A model generated the notes under the pieces. It was not told the DNA's origin and searched no databases. It saw only the letters and a list, made by a program, of their open reading frames with translations. 64,000 bases of DNA from Paulownia fortunei. Lineage: Eukaryota; Streptophyta; Magnoliopsida; Lamiales; Paulowniaceae. The stretch is taken from positions 17,887,861 to 17,951,860 of the forward strand of contig CM033105.1 in NCBI GenBank assembly GCA_019321725.1, written 5' to 3'. Below, in pieces: positions 21,328 to 34,439 of this stretch. The translations under genes and the position numbers were made by a program. Each line of letters opens with the position of its first letter. The first letter of the stretch is position 1.

Positions 21328-22984
21328 TATTGCAGATTTTACAAATACAAATACATGTTATCGTTAACAATTAATGAAATGATGAGTGAGTATTGTTCCC
21401 ATGATGACTAAGATTTTCTAAGCACTGAAATTATGTTAACTCTAACTTTATTTGAATAAATGCAATAAAGTGTTGATGATTATAAACTAAACTCAACTAA
21501 ACTAAACTAACAATCTAAAGCAATTAAGGATGAAATTCAATAACTTAAGGCCTAGAGTTTATAATTTCACCATAATTAGTCTGAATTGAATAATCTATCT
21601 CATCAATCTTAATTTATTTTTCAAGTGATAATCGAAAATCCCTAAATTATTCACTAGCCTCTCCCAAAGTCTAACAGAAATATCATCAATTGCTAACCCA
21701 CTATATTCCTATATGAATTTTATTAATTAACAATTCATTAGGTTCTATGCATTTCAAGCATAACTACACAAGCCATGCAAGTATGTTTCTATCTCATATG
21801 TAATTTATGGTATTCTTCACAATGAACTAAGTACATAATTTTCATCCCGGATCATTATGATTAACAAATTATCTAATTAGTGATCAAATAATTAGAAGTA
21901 GTAAAAACAATAAAGAATACTTAACCCGAAAAAATAAATAAAGAATTGAATTGATAGAAATATTCAAAACATCCTAATTAGAATACATCAAAACCCTAAA
22001 AAAGAAAATTAGCCTATAGTCATACACATATAATCTATAGAAAAACTCATGTTCATGGTAAAGGAAAACGAAAAGAGAAAAAGGAAAGAAGAATCTCTTC
22101 GAATCTTAAAGATAGAATCCCCTTCTTGAATTTTCATGCCCTTACTTTATTTTTCCCATTGTTTCTCTAAATCTCCTTAAGCCCAAGAGATTCCTAAAGT
22201 TTTTTTAGAAGTTGACTTTTATAGTTTCCCATAATTAGTGTCCAAAATATGAGTAAAAAAATACACTTTTAGATTTTCACGCTGTTTAGCGCCTAGTCTC
22301 AGAAGAACGGCGCCTCTCAGAAGAACGGTGCTTAGGTGCCATGTATTCTATTTTCGGAGCATAACCCCTCTATATCGGCGCCTAGGTGCAATTCCTCAAA
22401 TTGCAGTGCCTAGGCGTAATTCCTCAAATTGCAGCGCCCAGACTCACATATGATTATTCTTCTTATAAGCTATTTTTGAGCTATTTTTATTCTGAACTAG
22501 CTTTTCATATCTTCTAATAAATTATAGATATATGTCTTCTTTTTTCATAGGCACTTGAATCAACTCGATATGATATATGTGGAGAGAGTTATGCCTAAAA
22601 TATTAACATGTATCATACTAGAAAGTTTCAATCCAGTGCTGACTTTTTAACTCAGTTTTTTTCATTGAAATCGAAAGAACTAGATTTAGTGGTAAACATA
22701 AAAGTTGTAGATCTATATCTTAAATTTTCAAAGGATTAAGAATTAAGTCAGTATGATATTTGAGCAAAGAGTTATGATTGAAATACAAACACTACCATCA
22801 GTAGCACTACATTACAATTTTTTCAAAATTTCAACCAAGTTTTTGTTTCTTTCCATTTTCTTATCTTTTTTCCATTACCTACAAAATTTTTAACTAAATA
22901 CATAAGAAATACTTAAACACTTGAAAAAAAATAAAATGTTAAGAAAAAAGGCATACAAATTATTGATATACAACCAACTCAACA
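21328..22984 (-). mobile_element. Ty3/gypsy LTR, 3' copy (1,657 bp)
   Basis: Read on the minus strand it starts TGTTGAGTTGGTTG (22984) and ends near TGCAATA (21328). It matches the LTR at 53488-55140 along its whole length, including three GCGCC words near 22280-22440. A purine-rich tract (TAAGTTTGGGGGTATT on the minus strand) directly precedes its start, which makes it the 3' LTR of a minus-strand element. Confidence 0.8.
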
Positions 22985-23155
22985 AATACCCCCAAACTTA
23001 AATATTTGCTTATCCCGAAGCACAATAGAAAAGAACAACTAAAATAAATAAACTAACGCACATCTGAGTGTCACAAAATACCAAATCATCAATATACCTC
23101 AAAGATTTCTAAAATACCAACTTAAATGAAATTTCAAAAGTCAATCATATTGTGC
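22985..23155 (-). mobile_element. Polypurine tract and short internal remnant of the gypsy element
   Basis: 23000-22985 on the minus strand is TAAGTTTGGGGGTATT, the polypurine tract for plus-strand priming. About 155 further bases look like the 3' noncoding interior; the coding part is missing because another repeat begins near 23150. Confidence 0.55.
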
Positions 23156-23440
23156 ATTCAGTAAAACCATACCGAACTGAACTGAAAATTCGGTTAACCA
23201 AAATTTCGGTACACCGTTTAATCATACCGAATATCGAACCGAAGTAAAATGGTTCACTTCAATTTTTACCAAAATAATTTCGATAATTTGGTACAGTTTT
23301 TGGTAAAACCAAAATTTTAAAAAAAAATTGTATTATTTTGGTTCGGTATTCCACCATATCGAACTGAACTGAACCGATTTGTCCGGCTCACTTCGATTTT
23401 TACCAATCTAACTTGTTATATCCCAAATCGAATTCAATCA
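23156..23440. mobile_element. Non-autonomous element rich in CCGAAC/CGGTT words
   Basis: The words ACCGAACTGAAC, TTCGGTT, CCGAATATCGAACCGAAG and their reverse complements crowd both ends around an AT-rich centre. The edge ATATTGTGCATTCAG is close to ATATTGTGCACACTA at the edge of the element at 52740-52911. No coding capacity. Ends and superfamily (probably hAT) are inferred. Confidence 0.45.
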
Positions 23441-24461
23441 AACAATACTTAATTTTAAAAATCTCATAAAATAATGACAAACTAATCACAACATACTTAA
23501 ATAATATAAAAAAAGTTTGGATACTTAAATCAATGTTGGATCATCAAACTAAAAAGCACACCACCACCACAATCTTGTTAGTTCATTGTAACCTTTTACA
23601 CATAATGATAATATTCAAATTAAAAAACACAATACTACAAGGTTTGCAATAGTCCATTGCTTACTGTTTAACATTTACATGACTTAATTATCATACATAA
23701 TAACATAAGAATCAAAAGTTGCCAATGTAAATTGAAAAGTAAATAAAATCCAGTAATCCAAAGCACAACAACCAAATATCTCCACTATCAAAGAGCCAAA
23801 AGTTGCCCATATCCTCTGTGTGATTATGAAAGAACCAATAAATTATTCCTTCAATAGTGGCCACTTATAAGAAGAAAATGCATGTACAATAAACACAAAT
23901 CAGGTACTTTGATATCTGCACCTTGATGTCATAAGAGTCAAGTTAAAAGATGATAAGGACATTCAAAGCCATTCACTAGAATAAAAGAAATTGAATACAA
24001 ATGTTTGAATCTCAAAGTATGTTCTAGTAAAAAAGTTCTACTTGTTAATAGATGTTATCTTGTCCCCCTACCATTAAGATTAGCTAATTGCCAAATGAGT
24101 GAAAATAACAGTTTAAATTATTTTTGATTCTTTACAATCTAAACTGTTTTAAGGTGAATGCCAATTAAAAATGAAAATTCATCAAATTCTATCATCTCTT
24201 CACCACATGAAATACAGGTTTAGAACAATTATTTCAAGTGAAAAGAAAAACTTAGAACAATATTTAAAGAAAAAAGAACTTACTAATTCATCAAAAAGCT
24301 TCTCCAATACATTACATCTGATTATAGTCTTGCAATCACATAATCATAAGCCAAGGATATTGGACTCCATTCCAACATTTGACACCATATCCACAAGTAT
24401 ATCATGAGAACCATATATGAAGAAGATGTAAATAATAGTTATATATAAACATAATGTAAAA
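23441..24461. other. AT-rich spacer, possibly the 3' part of the hAT element
   Basis: No conserved coding signal was found on either strand. It adjoins the end of the hAT transposase relic and may include that element's noncoding end. Confidence 0.4.
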
Positions 24462-25716
24462 TTAACTATTGTAAGTAAACATTAAAATTATACATTTTTC
24501 AATTCTTTGAATAAACTCATAACCCTCTTCCAAAGATTTAACCAGAGTATGACGAAGCCAATCTTGGCAACAAAGTAGAGCTTGTGCCATTTTGGGAGTC
24601 AACAAAGCTCTAAAGTCGTCAATTATGGGACCCCTAGTGCTAAAGATAGACTCTGAAGCCACAGTAGATATTGGTATGACTAACACATCACGAGTCAATC
24701 TGCGTAAAATGGGAAATCTATGACTATTCACTTTCCACCAATCAACTATATCAAAGTTTGGAGAATTTTTTACAATGGGTTCCCGTAGATACAAATCTAA
24801 CTCTGACTGATCGACTCCGATCTCAAACAACATTTGCATATATCTCTTTTTATTAACCTTTATATCCTTAAGGTTAGCCTCATTATCATTTTCAGATTCA
24901 CTTGGGGTTGTATTTTCCATAGGCACACTTGAATAACATGATGATGTTGATATTACAGAAGAATATAAAGTCTTATACTTCTTAAAAATATCATAAAAAA
25001 CAATCTTTGTCAAGTTTCTCATGTGCTTTCCATGTTCAGACTCGTACATGTTTTTAAAAATATATTTCAAGTAATTCAATTTGTGACGCGGGTCAAGGAT
25101 ATCAACAATATACAACATCATATTCATTTTCTCCATATTGACCAATTACTTATCAAATTTTAACTTTATTTTTCTAGCCATGTCTACCAAATCATCGTTA
25201 TCACTCCTAAGCCATTCTCTCAAAAGCTCATCCACATCACCGATTTCATGTATGAAAGTATTGGATGTCACATATAAAGATTCAAAAACTCAAAGAGGAA
25301 GTTTATAGAAATAGCGGAGGACTTTCACAAACTTTTCCACAACAATCCAATCATCTTTTGTTGGCAAACCTATATTTGCATAATGTCCCCCAGGCATAAA
25401 ATCTGCACGAAAGTTGGCATCAGACACCTCATACCTATCACATACACCCTTGAAAATCACAACTGTCTCTAGCATTATGTAAACAGAGTTCCACCTTGTT
25501 GGAACATCCAAACACAATGATTTTTTGCTTTCTACCTTCTCCTCAACAACAAAATTATTAAATTTGTTCAACCTAGCAGGTGATTGTCACACAGACCTTA
25601 CTACTGTACAAATACGCTCAACTGACTCATTAAATTTTTTCAACCTATCTTTCACTACAACATTAATAATTGAGCAACATATCTTATATACAAATATTTG
25701 CCACCTAATATCGTAG
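24462..25716 (-). pseudogene. hAT transposase (RICESLEEPER-like), truncated and broken
   Basis: Three blocks on the minus strand are in family order: RLKKFNESVERI...SPARL (near 25650-25580), CLDVPTRWNSVYIMLE (25290-25571), and 24462-25145 with MVNMEKMNMMLYIV, LDPRHKLNYL and the C-terminal dimerisation region LYLREPIV, WWKVNSHRFPILRRL, ISTVASESIFSTRG and LLCCQDWLR. Stops interrupt the frame near 25590 (before QSPARL), near 25288 and near 25147 (after KFDK). The N-terminal zinc finger and first catalytic part are missing; homology ends near 25690, close to the copia LTR. Clearly inactive. Confidence 0.9.
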
Positions 25717-25724
25717 TCCCCCAA

Positions 25725-26698
25725 TAAGAAACTTCCAATTAATTAATCCGTTTGGAATCAACTCCTTAATTCCAAGAACCTCACTATCCATGAAAACACC
25801 TAGCAAGTAATCATGGTAAACTAGTCTTAGGTGAAATAGCGAGTAAACCTATTTCAGTTGCGAGTACCATACACGTACGGTCCTTTCGACAGCTAATCTC
25901 CTGATTGAATCTAAGACATGGATTATAAGTCGAAACCCTAAATGATTCAATTGTTGTGATCCCATTTCAAGTTCCAATAATTTTTGATGAATCACAATTC
26001 ATTCTGCCTTAGCCAAGGTCTTTGAATCACGAACTATGAAAACACAGGAGATTCTCTTGTTTAAAAAGACAAGTGTCGAATTCTATGTTGGCCACTGACA
26101 AACCTCCATGCACACCAGTGCAACACCCAACATACCCCCTTTGTGATTGTCAAGCAATCAGAAGATATATCAAAGTGCTGCACGATGCACACAAGGCTAC
26201 CATCGTGCCTCAAGTTTGAGGACTAGTCGTGTACTATCGCAACACAAAAATTCTTATTTCGACGTGCAAAGCCTCCAACTAAGAATTTCTTGCGGGCCAT
26301 ATTCGGTGTACTTGTTCCCTAACAAGCACCCACATACATGCACTTACGTCTCTACGCTAATGCCAATGGAATGTGACATCCTCGTCTCACGAGCATGCAT
26401 TATATGTACGAGTCTTACTGAGCTATTTGATGTCCCATCTCAAAAAGCTCTCGACTCAGAACTTATTTAAGACCAAAGCCTTAGAGGCATGTTCCATGAT
26501 CGCCATCATATGCGCGACCATGCCCCGTAGCTAAATTTGGTTTAAGGACTTTATCTAATGTGCAGAAATAAAAAATGCAAGACATAAGATAAAGAAAATA
26601 CCTTTTTATTAATATGATTCCCAATAAGATTGTCTTTACAAAAGCAAAAGAGTATAATACACCCAATCTAATTGGAACGTTGGGCATCCTACTCTAAC
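25725..26698 (-). repeat. Copia 3' LTR, truncated
   Basis: Starts (minus strand) TGTTAGAGTAGGATGCCC at 26698 and matches 33465-34439 closely. Homology stops near 25725, where hAT-derived sequence begins. Confidence 0.88.
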
Positions 26699-26713
26699 AA
26701 TCTCCCACTTGCC
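26699..26713 (-). other. Copia polypurine tract
   Basis: Minus strand GGGCAAGTGGGAGAT lies directly before TGTTAG of the 3' LTR and right after the polyprotein stop codon TAG (26716-26714). Confidence 0.8.
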
Positions 26714-29700
26714 CTAGCTCCAATTGCCCATGTATCTAAGGCCCATCTTCTCAAGATGTCCGTCGAATATCTTCTGTGCTAAGGGCTTAGTAAGTGGGTC
26801 TGCTATATTTTCTGTTGAGGCAACTCGATCCACAATGACGTCGCCTCTACCAATGATCTCTCTGATCAAGTGATATCGTCTCATTATGTGCTTGGATCTT
26901 TGATGAGATCTTGGCTCTTTTGCTTGCGCAGTAAATCATAACTGGATCAACAATGAATGGAATTACATCCAACCCTTGGATGAAATTTTTAATCCAAACA
27001 GCTTCTTTTGCTGCATCTGATGCAGCAATATATTCAGCTTCGGTGGTAGAGTCTGCAGTCGTCTCTTGCTTGGAACTCTTCCAACTGACCGCACCACCAT
27101 TCAAGGTGAATATGTATCCGGACATAGACTTTGAGTCATCTATGTCGGACTGAAAACTAGAGTCTGTATATCCCTCCAGTTTTAGTTCTCCATTGCCGTA
27201 TATCAGAAAGATATCCTTAGTCCTTCTCAAGTACTTGAGGATCATCTTAACGGCTTTCCAGTGTTCTTCTCCTGGATTGGACTGATATCTGCTCGTGACA
27301 CTTAGAGCATGTGCTATATCAGGTCTTGTAAATAACATTGCATACATTATGTTCCCTATTGCAGAAGCATAAGGTATGCGAGCCATGCTTTCTCTCTCTT
27401 CAGGTGTCTTAGAAGACATAACTTTAGAGAATGAAACCCCATGACTCATAGGCAGAAATCCTCTCTTGGATTCCTCCATGCTAAACCTTTTTAGCACTTT
27501 GTCTATGCACATGGACTGGATAGTCCGATCATCCTTCTGGATCTATCTCTATAGATCTTTATCCCTAGGATAAAAGATGCATCTCCCAAGTCCTTCATGA
27601 AAAACTGATTAGATAACCAAGTCCTCATTGACTGCAACATCCCTACATCATTCCCAATGAGTAGGATGTCATCAACGTAGAGCACAACAAATGTAACTGT
27701 ACTCCCACTAACCTTCTTGTAGACATATGGTTCATCCGGGTTCTTATGAAAGTCAAACGTTTTGATCGTTTCATCAAACCGGATGTTCCAACTCCTCGAA
27801 GCTTGTTTGAGTCCATAAATGGATCTCTGGAGCTTGCAAACCTTTTGCTCGCTCCCGCTGGATATGAAGCCTTTTGGCTACTTTATATAGATCTCTTCCT
27901 TAATGTTTCCATTAAGGAAATCGGTCTTCACATCCATTTGCCATATATCATAGTCATAATATGCAGATATGGCTAACAGTATCCGTATGGATTTAAGCAT
28001 TGCTACTGGTGAAAAAGTTTCCTCATAATCAATTCCTTGTTTCTGAGTATAACCTTTTGCTACCAATCATGCCTTATAGGTTGCTACCTCTCCATCTACT
28101 CCAAGCTTCCGCTTGTAGACCCATTTACAGCCAATGAGAACAATTTCCTGTGGTGGGTCCACCAAAGTCCATACCTTGTTGGAGTACATAGAGTCCATTT
28201 CGGACTGCATAGCTTCTTGCCACTTCTTTGAGTCGATGTCAGACATCGCCTCTCTATAACTTCTTGATCATTATCCAAGGGGAGTCCCTCTTCTTTGTTC
28301 TCTAACAACAAGTTGTACCTCTTAGGTACCCTTGAGACCCTTTCGGATTTTCAAAGAGATTGTGCCTTAGAGGGTCCAGCATCAGCTGGTGTACCATTTA
28401 CTGCGTCAGTTGGGGTGTTCTGTGGTTCTTGAACCTCTTCAAGTACATTGTCACTTCCATCTGAAAGAAATTCTTCTTCAAGGAAGGTAGCATTCCTCGA
28501 AACAAACACCCTTTGTTCCGTGGCATCATAGATAGTATCCAATAGACTCCTTTGGATACCCCACAAACTTACATAAGCTGGATCTCATATCCAACTTATC
28601 TTCCACTAGCTGCTTCACATAAGCAGCACACCCCCATACCCTAAGGTATTTATAGGAAGGTGTCTTTCCATACCACATCTCATATGGTGTTTTGGGGACG
28701 GCTTTAGATGGCACCCTGTTTAATAGGTATGCTGCCGTTTCTAAGGCATAGCCCCAGAATGAAAGAGGTAATGAAGTGAAGCTCATCATAGATCGAACCA
28801 TGTCCAACAAAGTTCAATTCCTACGTTCCGCAACTCCGTTGAGTTGGGGAGTAGCAGGAGGAGTCCACTGTGAGAGAATCTCATTCTCTTTTAGATAATC
28901 TAAAAATTATGTGCTTAAGTATTCACCTCCTCGATCAGATCGAAGAGTTTTTATACTTAATCCAGTTTGTTTCTCTACTTCAGTTCTGAATTCTTTGAAC
29001 TTTTCAAATACTTCAGACTTGTACCTTAAAAGGTACACATAACCATACCTAGAGAAGTTATCGGTAAATGTTAAGAAGTAGTTATAGTTCCCACAGGCAC
29101 TAATATTTAGTGGCCCACATACATCTGTATGGATCAAATCCAATAGATGCTTGGCTCGCTCCACTTGTCCAATAAATGGAGATTTGGTTATCTTTCCTTT
29201 GAGGCAGGATTCACAAGTTGGTAGTTCTTGCTCTCTCGTTAGATCAAGCAATTATGCCAATTTGTTAATCCTTTTATCAGAAATATGTCCTAATCTTGCG
29301 TGCCACAGGCTCATTGAACTATGATTATCTAATTTTCTTTTATGTTGTTGAATTGTGAAAATGGGGTTATGGGGAGTAATAGTATATAAATAATTCGTCA
29401 AAGAACCAGAATATATAAAATCAGAACGTTTGAAAATGGAACAATTTTCATTCTCAATGGTAAATCTAAAACCTTCTCTATCCAAAACTGGAATAGAGAT
29501 AATATTCTTAATAATATCCGGAACAAAAAGAATTATTTAAAACTATTACATAACCATTCTCTAAAGCCAGATTAACGGTCCCTATAGCTAATGCAGCAAC
29601 TCTTGCTCCATTTCCCATCCTAAGGACTGTCTCTCCTCCATCCAGCTTCCTACTTCTTGCCATCATCTGCAAATCATTGCAAATATGTGAGGCACAACCG

Positions 29701-30577
29701 GTATCTAATACCCAAGAAGTATTGTTAATCGACAAGTTAACTTCAACAAAATATATACCTGAACTCTTCAGGCTTGCAAGATACTCCTTGTAATTCCTCT
29801 TCCAGTGCCCTGGTTTGCCGCAGTAATGGCACTTGTCATTGGCTTGAGAAGAAACCTTTTTGACACCGCCCTTAGCTTTCAGCTTGTTGGGTTTAGAGGA
29901 ACCCTTTCCTTTCTTCTTTCCTTTCTTGGGCTTTTTAGCCTTTGATCCGGAAGAAGATCCAACAAGCAGAACCGACTTGTCCTTTTTATGGTGGACTCAG
30001 CCGTCTTTAACATGTTCACAAGCTCAGCGAGGCTAGTCTCCATGTTGTGCATGTTAAAGTTGACAACAAAGGTGTCAAATGATAGAGGCAGAGACTGCAG
30101 CAGAAGGTCCGTATAGAGTTCGTTCTCCATAACGACTCCAAGGGACACCAGCCTTTCAATAAGGGCTATCATCTTCAATCCATGATCATGGACTGAAGAG
30201 CCCTCAGTCATACGACATCTGAAAAGCTCTTTTGAGATCTGATATCTCGTCTGCCGAGTTCTTTCACCATACAACTCTTGTAGTTGAATGAGGATCCCAT
30301 AAGCAGTATCTTGATCCTCATTCTGCCTCTGCAACTCATTTGACATCGATGCCAGCATATAGCATCGAGCCTGCAGATTGTCATCAACATGACGTAAATA
30401 ACCTGCATAATCCTCTGAAGTAATATCCTCCGGTGGTACCGAAGGAGGCGCAGTGTCGAGGACATATGTCCTCTTCTCTGACTGAAGAACTATCTTCAGG
30501 TTTCTTAGCCAATCGACAAAATTAGGTCCAGTTAATTTATTTTGTTCAAGGATTGTTGCAAGTGGATTCTTTGCCAT
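26714..30577 (-). pseudogene. Copia gag-pol polyprotein with several frameshifts and stops
   Basis: Gag starts MAKNPLATILEQNKL at 30577, with the UBN2-type gag domain and a zinc knuckle CHYCGKPGHW near 29830. Protease follows with WVLDTGCASHI (active site DTG; family usual DSG). Next are gag-pre-integrase SLWHARLGHIS, integrase with HTDVCGPL and a DRGGEYLS segment, and reverse transcriptase [20 protein letters not shown] with catalytic YVDD (near 27680). RNase H has YTDSSFQSD, EAEYIAASDAAKEAVW and a C-terminus ending GLRYMGNWS. Lesions seen: a TAG after EEIYIK (near 27878), a shift after IGLSSPC (near 27508), a shift in RNase H (near 26870-26920), and breaks between 28066-28096, 28311-28351 and 28810-28907. 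The catalytic motifs survive but the protein cannot be made in one piece. Confidence 0.92.
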
Positions 30578-32191
30578 TTTAGTAGTATAATCTACAAAAT
30601 ATGCACGAAGCAGAAAATGAGTAAACTATGGGAAAAATATATTCATTTAATATAAGGTCTTTAATACTAAATGTCTCCCACTATTTTCTTCGAATTCCAT
30701 CACCCCTAATGGATTTTCGGGAAATCAAATTTCCTAGTGAGCTTGAGGTCCAATGAAAATATTTCACACCCCAATTTTATGAGCCCATGAAATATTTTTA
30801 TCGGTAGTCAACTCTTTGACGATTGTATCACTATACAACCCTCAAGTTTGTTTTACCTCACCTCTTCTCATATACCCCAATTTTATGAGCCCATATGGTA
30901 CTAAGTGTCAAACAATACCCATCAAACATTCGTGTAGATAGAGCATCAAGATGTCCCACGACTCATGGCCAACATAATGACGATTCCATCCCACGAGCAT
31001 CTCAATGCTTGGTAGAGATCACAGCTTTCCAACACAAGACCACCCCACGACTCATGGTCAGTGATCAAGTGCGGTAGCGGTCGTCATGTCTCTATCTTTG
31101 ATGGTAGGCATGGAACGATAGGTCCTACCTAACTTGTCCATTTTTGTTTGAAATCGAATTTTCAAAAAATTCTTTTACTTAATTTTAGTAAATTAAGCGG
31201 GGTTTAATTTTATCCAAGACCTCATCATAATTTAAATTATGTTGGTTATTTAATGCATGACATCATAATATCATTCCACAGCATAAAAGCATTAAATAAA
31301 ATCCTAAGCATGCATCTAATACATACTTAAATAAATGGATGATCATGAACCAGTCCTATGCGGTCCATTTGAGCCAAAAATGGACCTAAAGTCAGTCTAA
31401 GGGTAATAAAATGGAATAGAACCTATTCTATTACATAATTGTATCTCATACAAACATGGGCCTTCCTTTTTATTCTCCTTCGTCTTCCAAAGAAAAAGAA
31501 AAACCTTACCATCTTTCTACTCTCTTTACAGAAAATAAAATAACTTACATAAATGAAATAAGAGGCTCGCAGGCCCCATTTTAAAACCCAAAAATATTAA
31601 ATAAAACCAATCACATTGGTCCAATGCTCATGATCATCTCATACATGCTCATAATTAACATCATATGTAATTATCAAAATATGTAAATTTACCAAATTGT
31701 TAAACGCAATTTTTCTTTTAACTTGGTATAATTTTTAATTGCTTGAAAAATAATTTTTCTTTGAAAAAACAATTTTTCAGAAATAATTAAAATAACATTT
31801 AATTTTAATATTCCAGAAAATAATAAAAATAATAATAAAAAAATAGACCCGGAACGACACGACAAGTAGCACCACTGCTGCCCGTCGGGCACACGCCGGG
31901 TGCCCGCTGCTTGTTGGTGCCGGGCATCAGGTGACGGGCGCCCGCTGTCGGGCGCCCTTGGGCGCCGGCACCCGCTGGGTGCCTGCCGCGGGCAGCTGTC
32001 GGGTGTATGACAACCGACGCCGGCGATTTTTATTTTTTTTCATTATTTAAACAATTTAAATAAGCAATAAAATTATTCCAATTAAAAATTTCTAAAATAT
32101 GCAAAATCAAATTTTACATAATTAACATGAATTTAAATAATTTAAAAATATGTATTCATAAATTCGAAATTCACTAAATAAGCGAAACCGT
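30578..32191 (-). other. Long leader between copia primer site and gag
   Basis: About 1.6 kb of noncoding element sequence. It has the repeated phrase CCCCAATTTTATGAGCCCAT (near 30770 and 30875) and the GC-rich block at 31876-32030. The same leader, diverged, is seen at 38201-38720. Confidence 0.7.
31876..32030. repeat. GC-rich, self-complementary block in the copia leader
   Basis: Variants of CCCGCTG and GGGCGCCC/GGGTGCCC recur. GGTGCCGG at 31916-31923 can pair with CCGGCACC near 31966, enclosing two GGGCGCCC palindromes; GGGTGCC can pair with GGCACCC. GC content is far above the surrounding AT-rich DNA. Strong RNA structure in the element transcript is likely; function unknown. Confidence 0.8.
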
Positions 32192-32204
32192 GGCTCTAAT
32201 ACCA
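32192..32204 (-). other. Copia primer-binding site (initiator tRNA-Met type)
   Basis: Minus strand TGGTATTAGAGCC, one base from the canonical TGGTATCAGAGCC, begins two bases past the CCCAACA end of the 5' LTR. Confidence 0.85.
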
Positions 32205-32205
32205 T

Positions 32206-34439
32206 TGTTGGGTTCGCTATAAATCACAGGGGTATACGCAGCGGAAAATTAAAATTTTTTATCAAACATAAATATAACCCCTTTGATTCGAAAGCGATTT
32301 TAACGATCGCGCTTATTCAAGTGAATATATAAATAAATATAAAATCGGATTATACCTTTCGTGCACTCCGGTTATTGTAGGGAATGAAGCAATCAATTGC
32401 TTATCCTGGACTATCAGAACTCGCAGGGATCCAAGTGTCTCCCCTCTATCAGGTCCACGATACGGAAAACAACACCAATCAAAAGGATTCGCTAGTATCC
32501 TTTTAATTGTTTACTAATCTAGAAGCGGAGTGAGTATATTTTCAAGAACAATAAAGATTGATTCTTTAAGTTCTTGAAACAATAATATGAAGAAAATAAC
32601 AAGAAACTGATTTTCTTTTTCTTTCTTTTCTTTTCTTGAAGAGAGTAAAAATAGAAGACTTTAAACAAAATATTTTTGCTCAAATTTTTTAATTGAATTA
32701 TGTAATTTTCATCCCTCATATATATAGGGCTGAAAATTTTAATCCTTTTCCAACTCTTGGAAAGTTTTTTATATTTTGAACTACTTCAAAATCTTATCTT
32801 GGAAGGATTCCAAATCTTCCAAGAACTCTTCTCTTTTCACTCTTCTATTGTATGTGGACTAATTTAAAACTACATTAATCATCAAAATTGTCTACATACA
32901 TTGTTGATATTAATTTGAACTTTTCAAATAATATCAAGATAGATATATATCATATATATATACTATAATTATATTTATATATAAATTAAATCTTAGTGGC
33001 CTATTTTATCCTATAAAATGGTCACTATATTTATTTATCTATAAATATGTTAATTAAATAAATCATATTTATTTAATTTATTCTCTTCATACTTTAGTGG
33101 GCTTCTTAAGTGATCCACATTTATTTTGGGATTGGACTCAAAAATCCCCAATCAATTCAATTGATTCAATCCCAATTTAATCAATCCAATTGATTAATTT
33201 AATTTACTCCAATTGGGCTTCCTAATCAAATTAGATCCAATTAAATAATCCAATTACTTAATTGAATAATTTAATTTAACTATTAAATTAAATAGAACCC
33301 TTAATTAATTAATTGATCAGTATTAATTAATTAATTTCCAACCATTGGATAAAATCTAAAATTAAAAATGTTACTTTCCATAAAGATGTGTGACTCTCTT
33401 AGGTTCACTACTAAGCTAGTAGTGGGTTTGCAACATTTGCAACTTATGAATAACAATTATTCCAATTAATTAATCCAATTAATTAATACGCTTGGAATCA
33501 ACTCCTTAATTCCAAGAACCTCACTATCCATGAAAACACCTAACAAGTAATCATGGCAAACTAGTTTTAGGTGAAATAGCGAGTAAACCTATTTCAGTTG
33601 CGAGTACCATACACGTACGGTCCTTTCGACAGCTAATCTCCTGATTGAATTTAAGGCATGGATTATAAGTCGAAACCCTAAATGATTCAATTGTTGTGAT
33701 CCCATTTAAAGTTCCAATGATTCGTGATGAATCACAATTCATTTTGCCTTGGCCAAGGTCTTTGAATCACGAACTATGAAAACACAGGAGATTCTCTTGT
33801 TTAAAAAGACAAGTGTCGAATTCTATGTTGGCCACTGACAAACCTCCATGCACACCAGTGCAACACCCAACATACCCTCTTTGTGATTGTCAAGCAATCA
33901 GAAGATATATCAAAGTGCTGCATGATGCACACAAGGCTACCATCGTGCCTCAAGTCTGAGGACTAGTCGTGTACTATCGCAACACAAAAATTCTTATTTC
34001 GACGTACAAAGCCTCCAACTAAGAATTTCTTGCGGGCCATATTCGGTGTACTTGTTCCCTAACAAGCACCCACATACATGCACTTACGTCTCTACGCTAA
34101 TGCCAATGGAATGTGACATCCTCGTCTCACGAGCATGCATTATATGTACGAGTCTTACTGAGCTATTTGATATCCCATCTCAAAAAGCTCTCGACTCGAA
34201 ACTTATTTAAGAGCAAAGCCTTAGAGGCATGTTCCATGATCGCCATCATATGCGCGACCATGCCCCGTAGCTAAATTTGGTCTAAAGACTTTATCTAATG
34301 TGCAGAAATAAAAAATGCAAGACATAAGATAAAGAAAATGCCTTTTTATTAATATGATTCCCAATAAAATTGTCTTTACAAAAGCAAAAGAGTATAATAC
34401 ACCCAATCTAATTGGGGCGTTGGGCATCCTACTCTAACA
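32206..34439 (-). repeat. Copia 5' LTR, full length (2,234 bp)
   Basis: Minus strand TGTTAGAGTAGG at 34439 to CGAACCCAACA at 32206. The section 32870-33470 is rich in AATTAATT words. Open frames within it are not genes. Confidence 0.88.

Larger units (their letters stand above)
25725..34439 (-). mobile_element. Ty1/copia retrotransposon, nearly complete, one LTR truncated
   Basis: A minus-strand element with 5' LTR 32206-34439, tRNA primer site 32192-32204, long leader, gag-pol 26714-30577, polypurine tract 26699-26713, and 3' LTR 25725-26698. The two LTRs share about 960 bases with roughly 25-30 differences counted by eye (about 97 percent). The 3' LTR lacks the outer 1.2 kb present in the 5' LTR and abuts the hAT relic, so the element has lost its distal end. 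Confidence 0.9.

Noticed and set aside
26147..26470. 107-codon frame
   Set aside because: It lies within the copia LTR, where the copy at 33890-34210 also has it; LTRs rarely code.
28096..28311. Separate small gene
   Set aside because: Part of the copia polyprotein between integrase and reverse transcriptase, shifted in frame.
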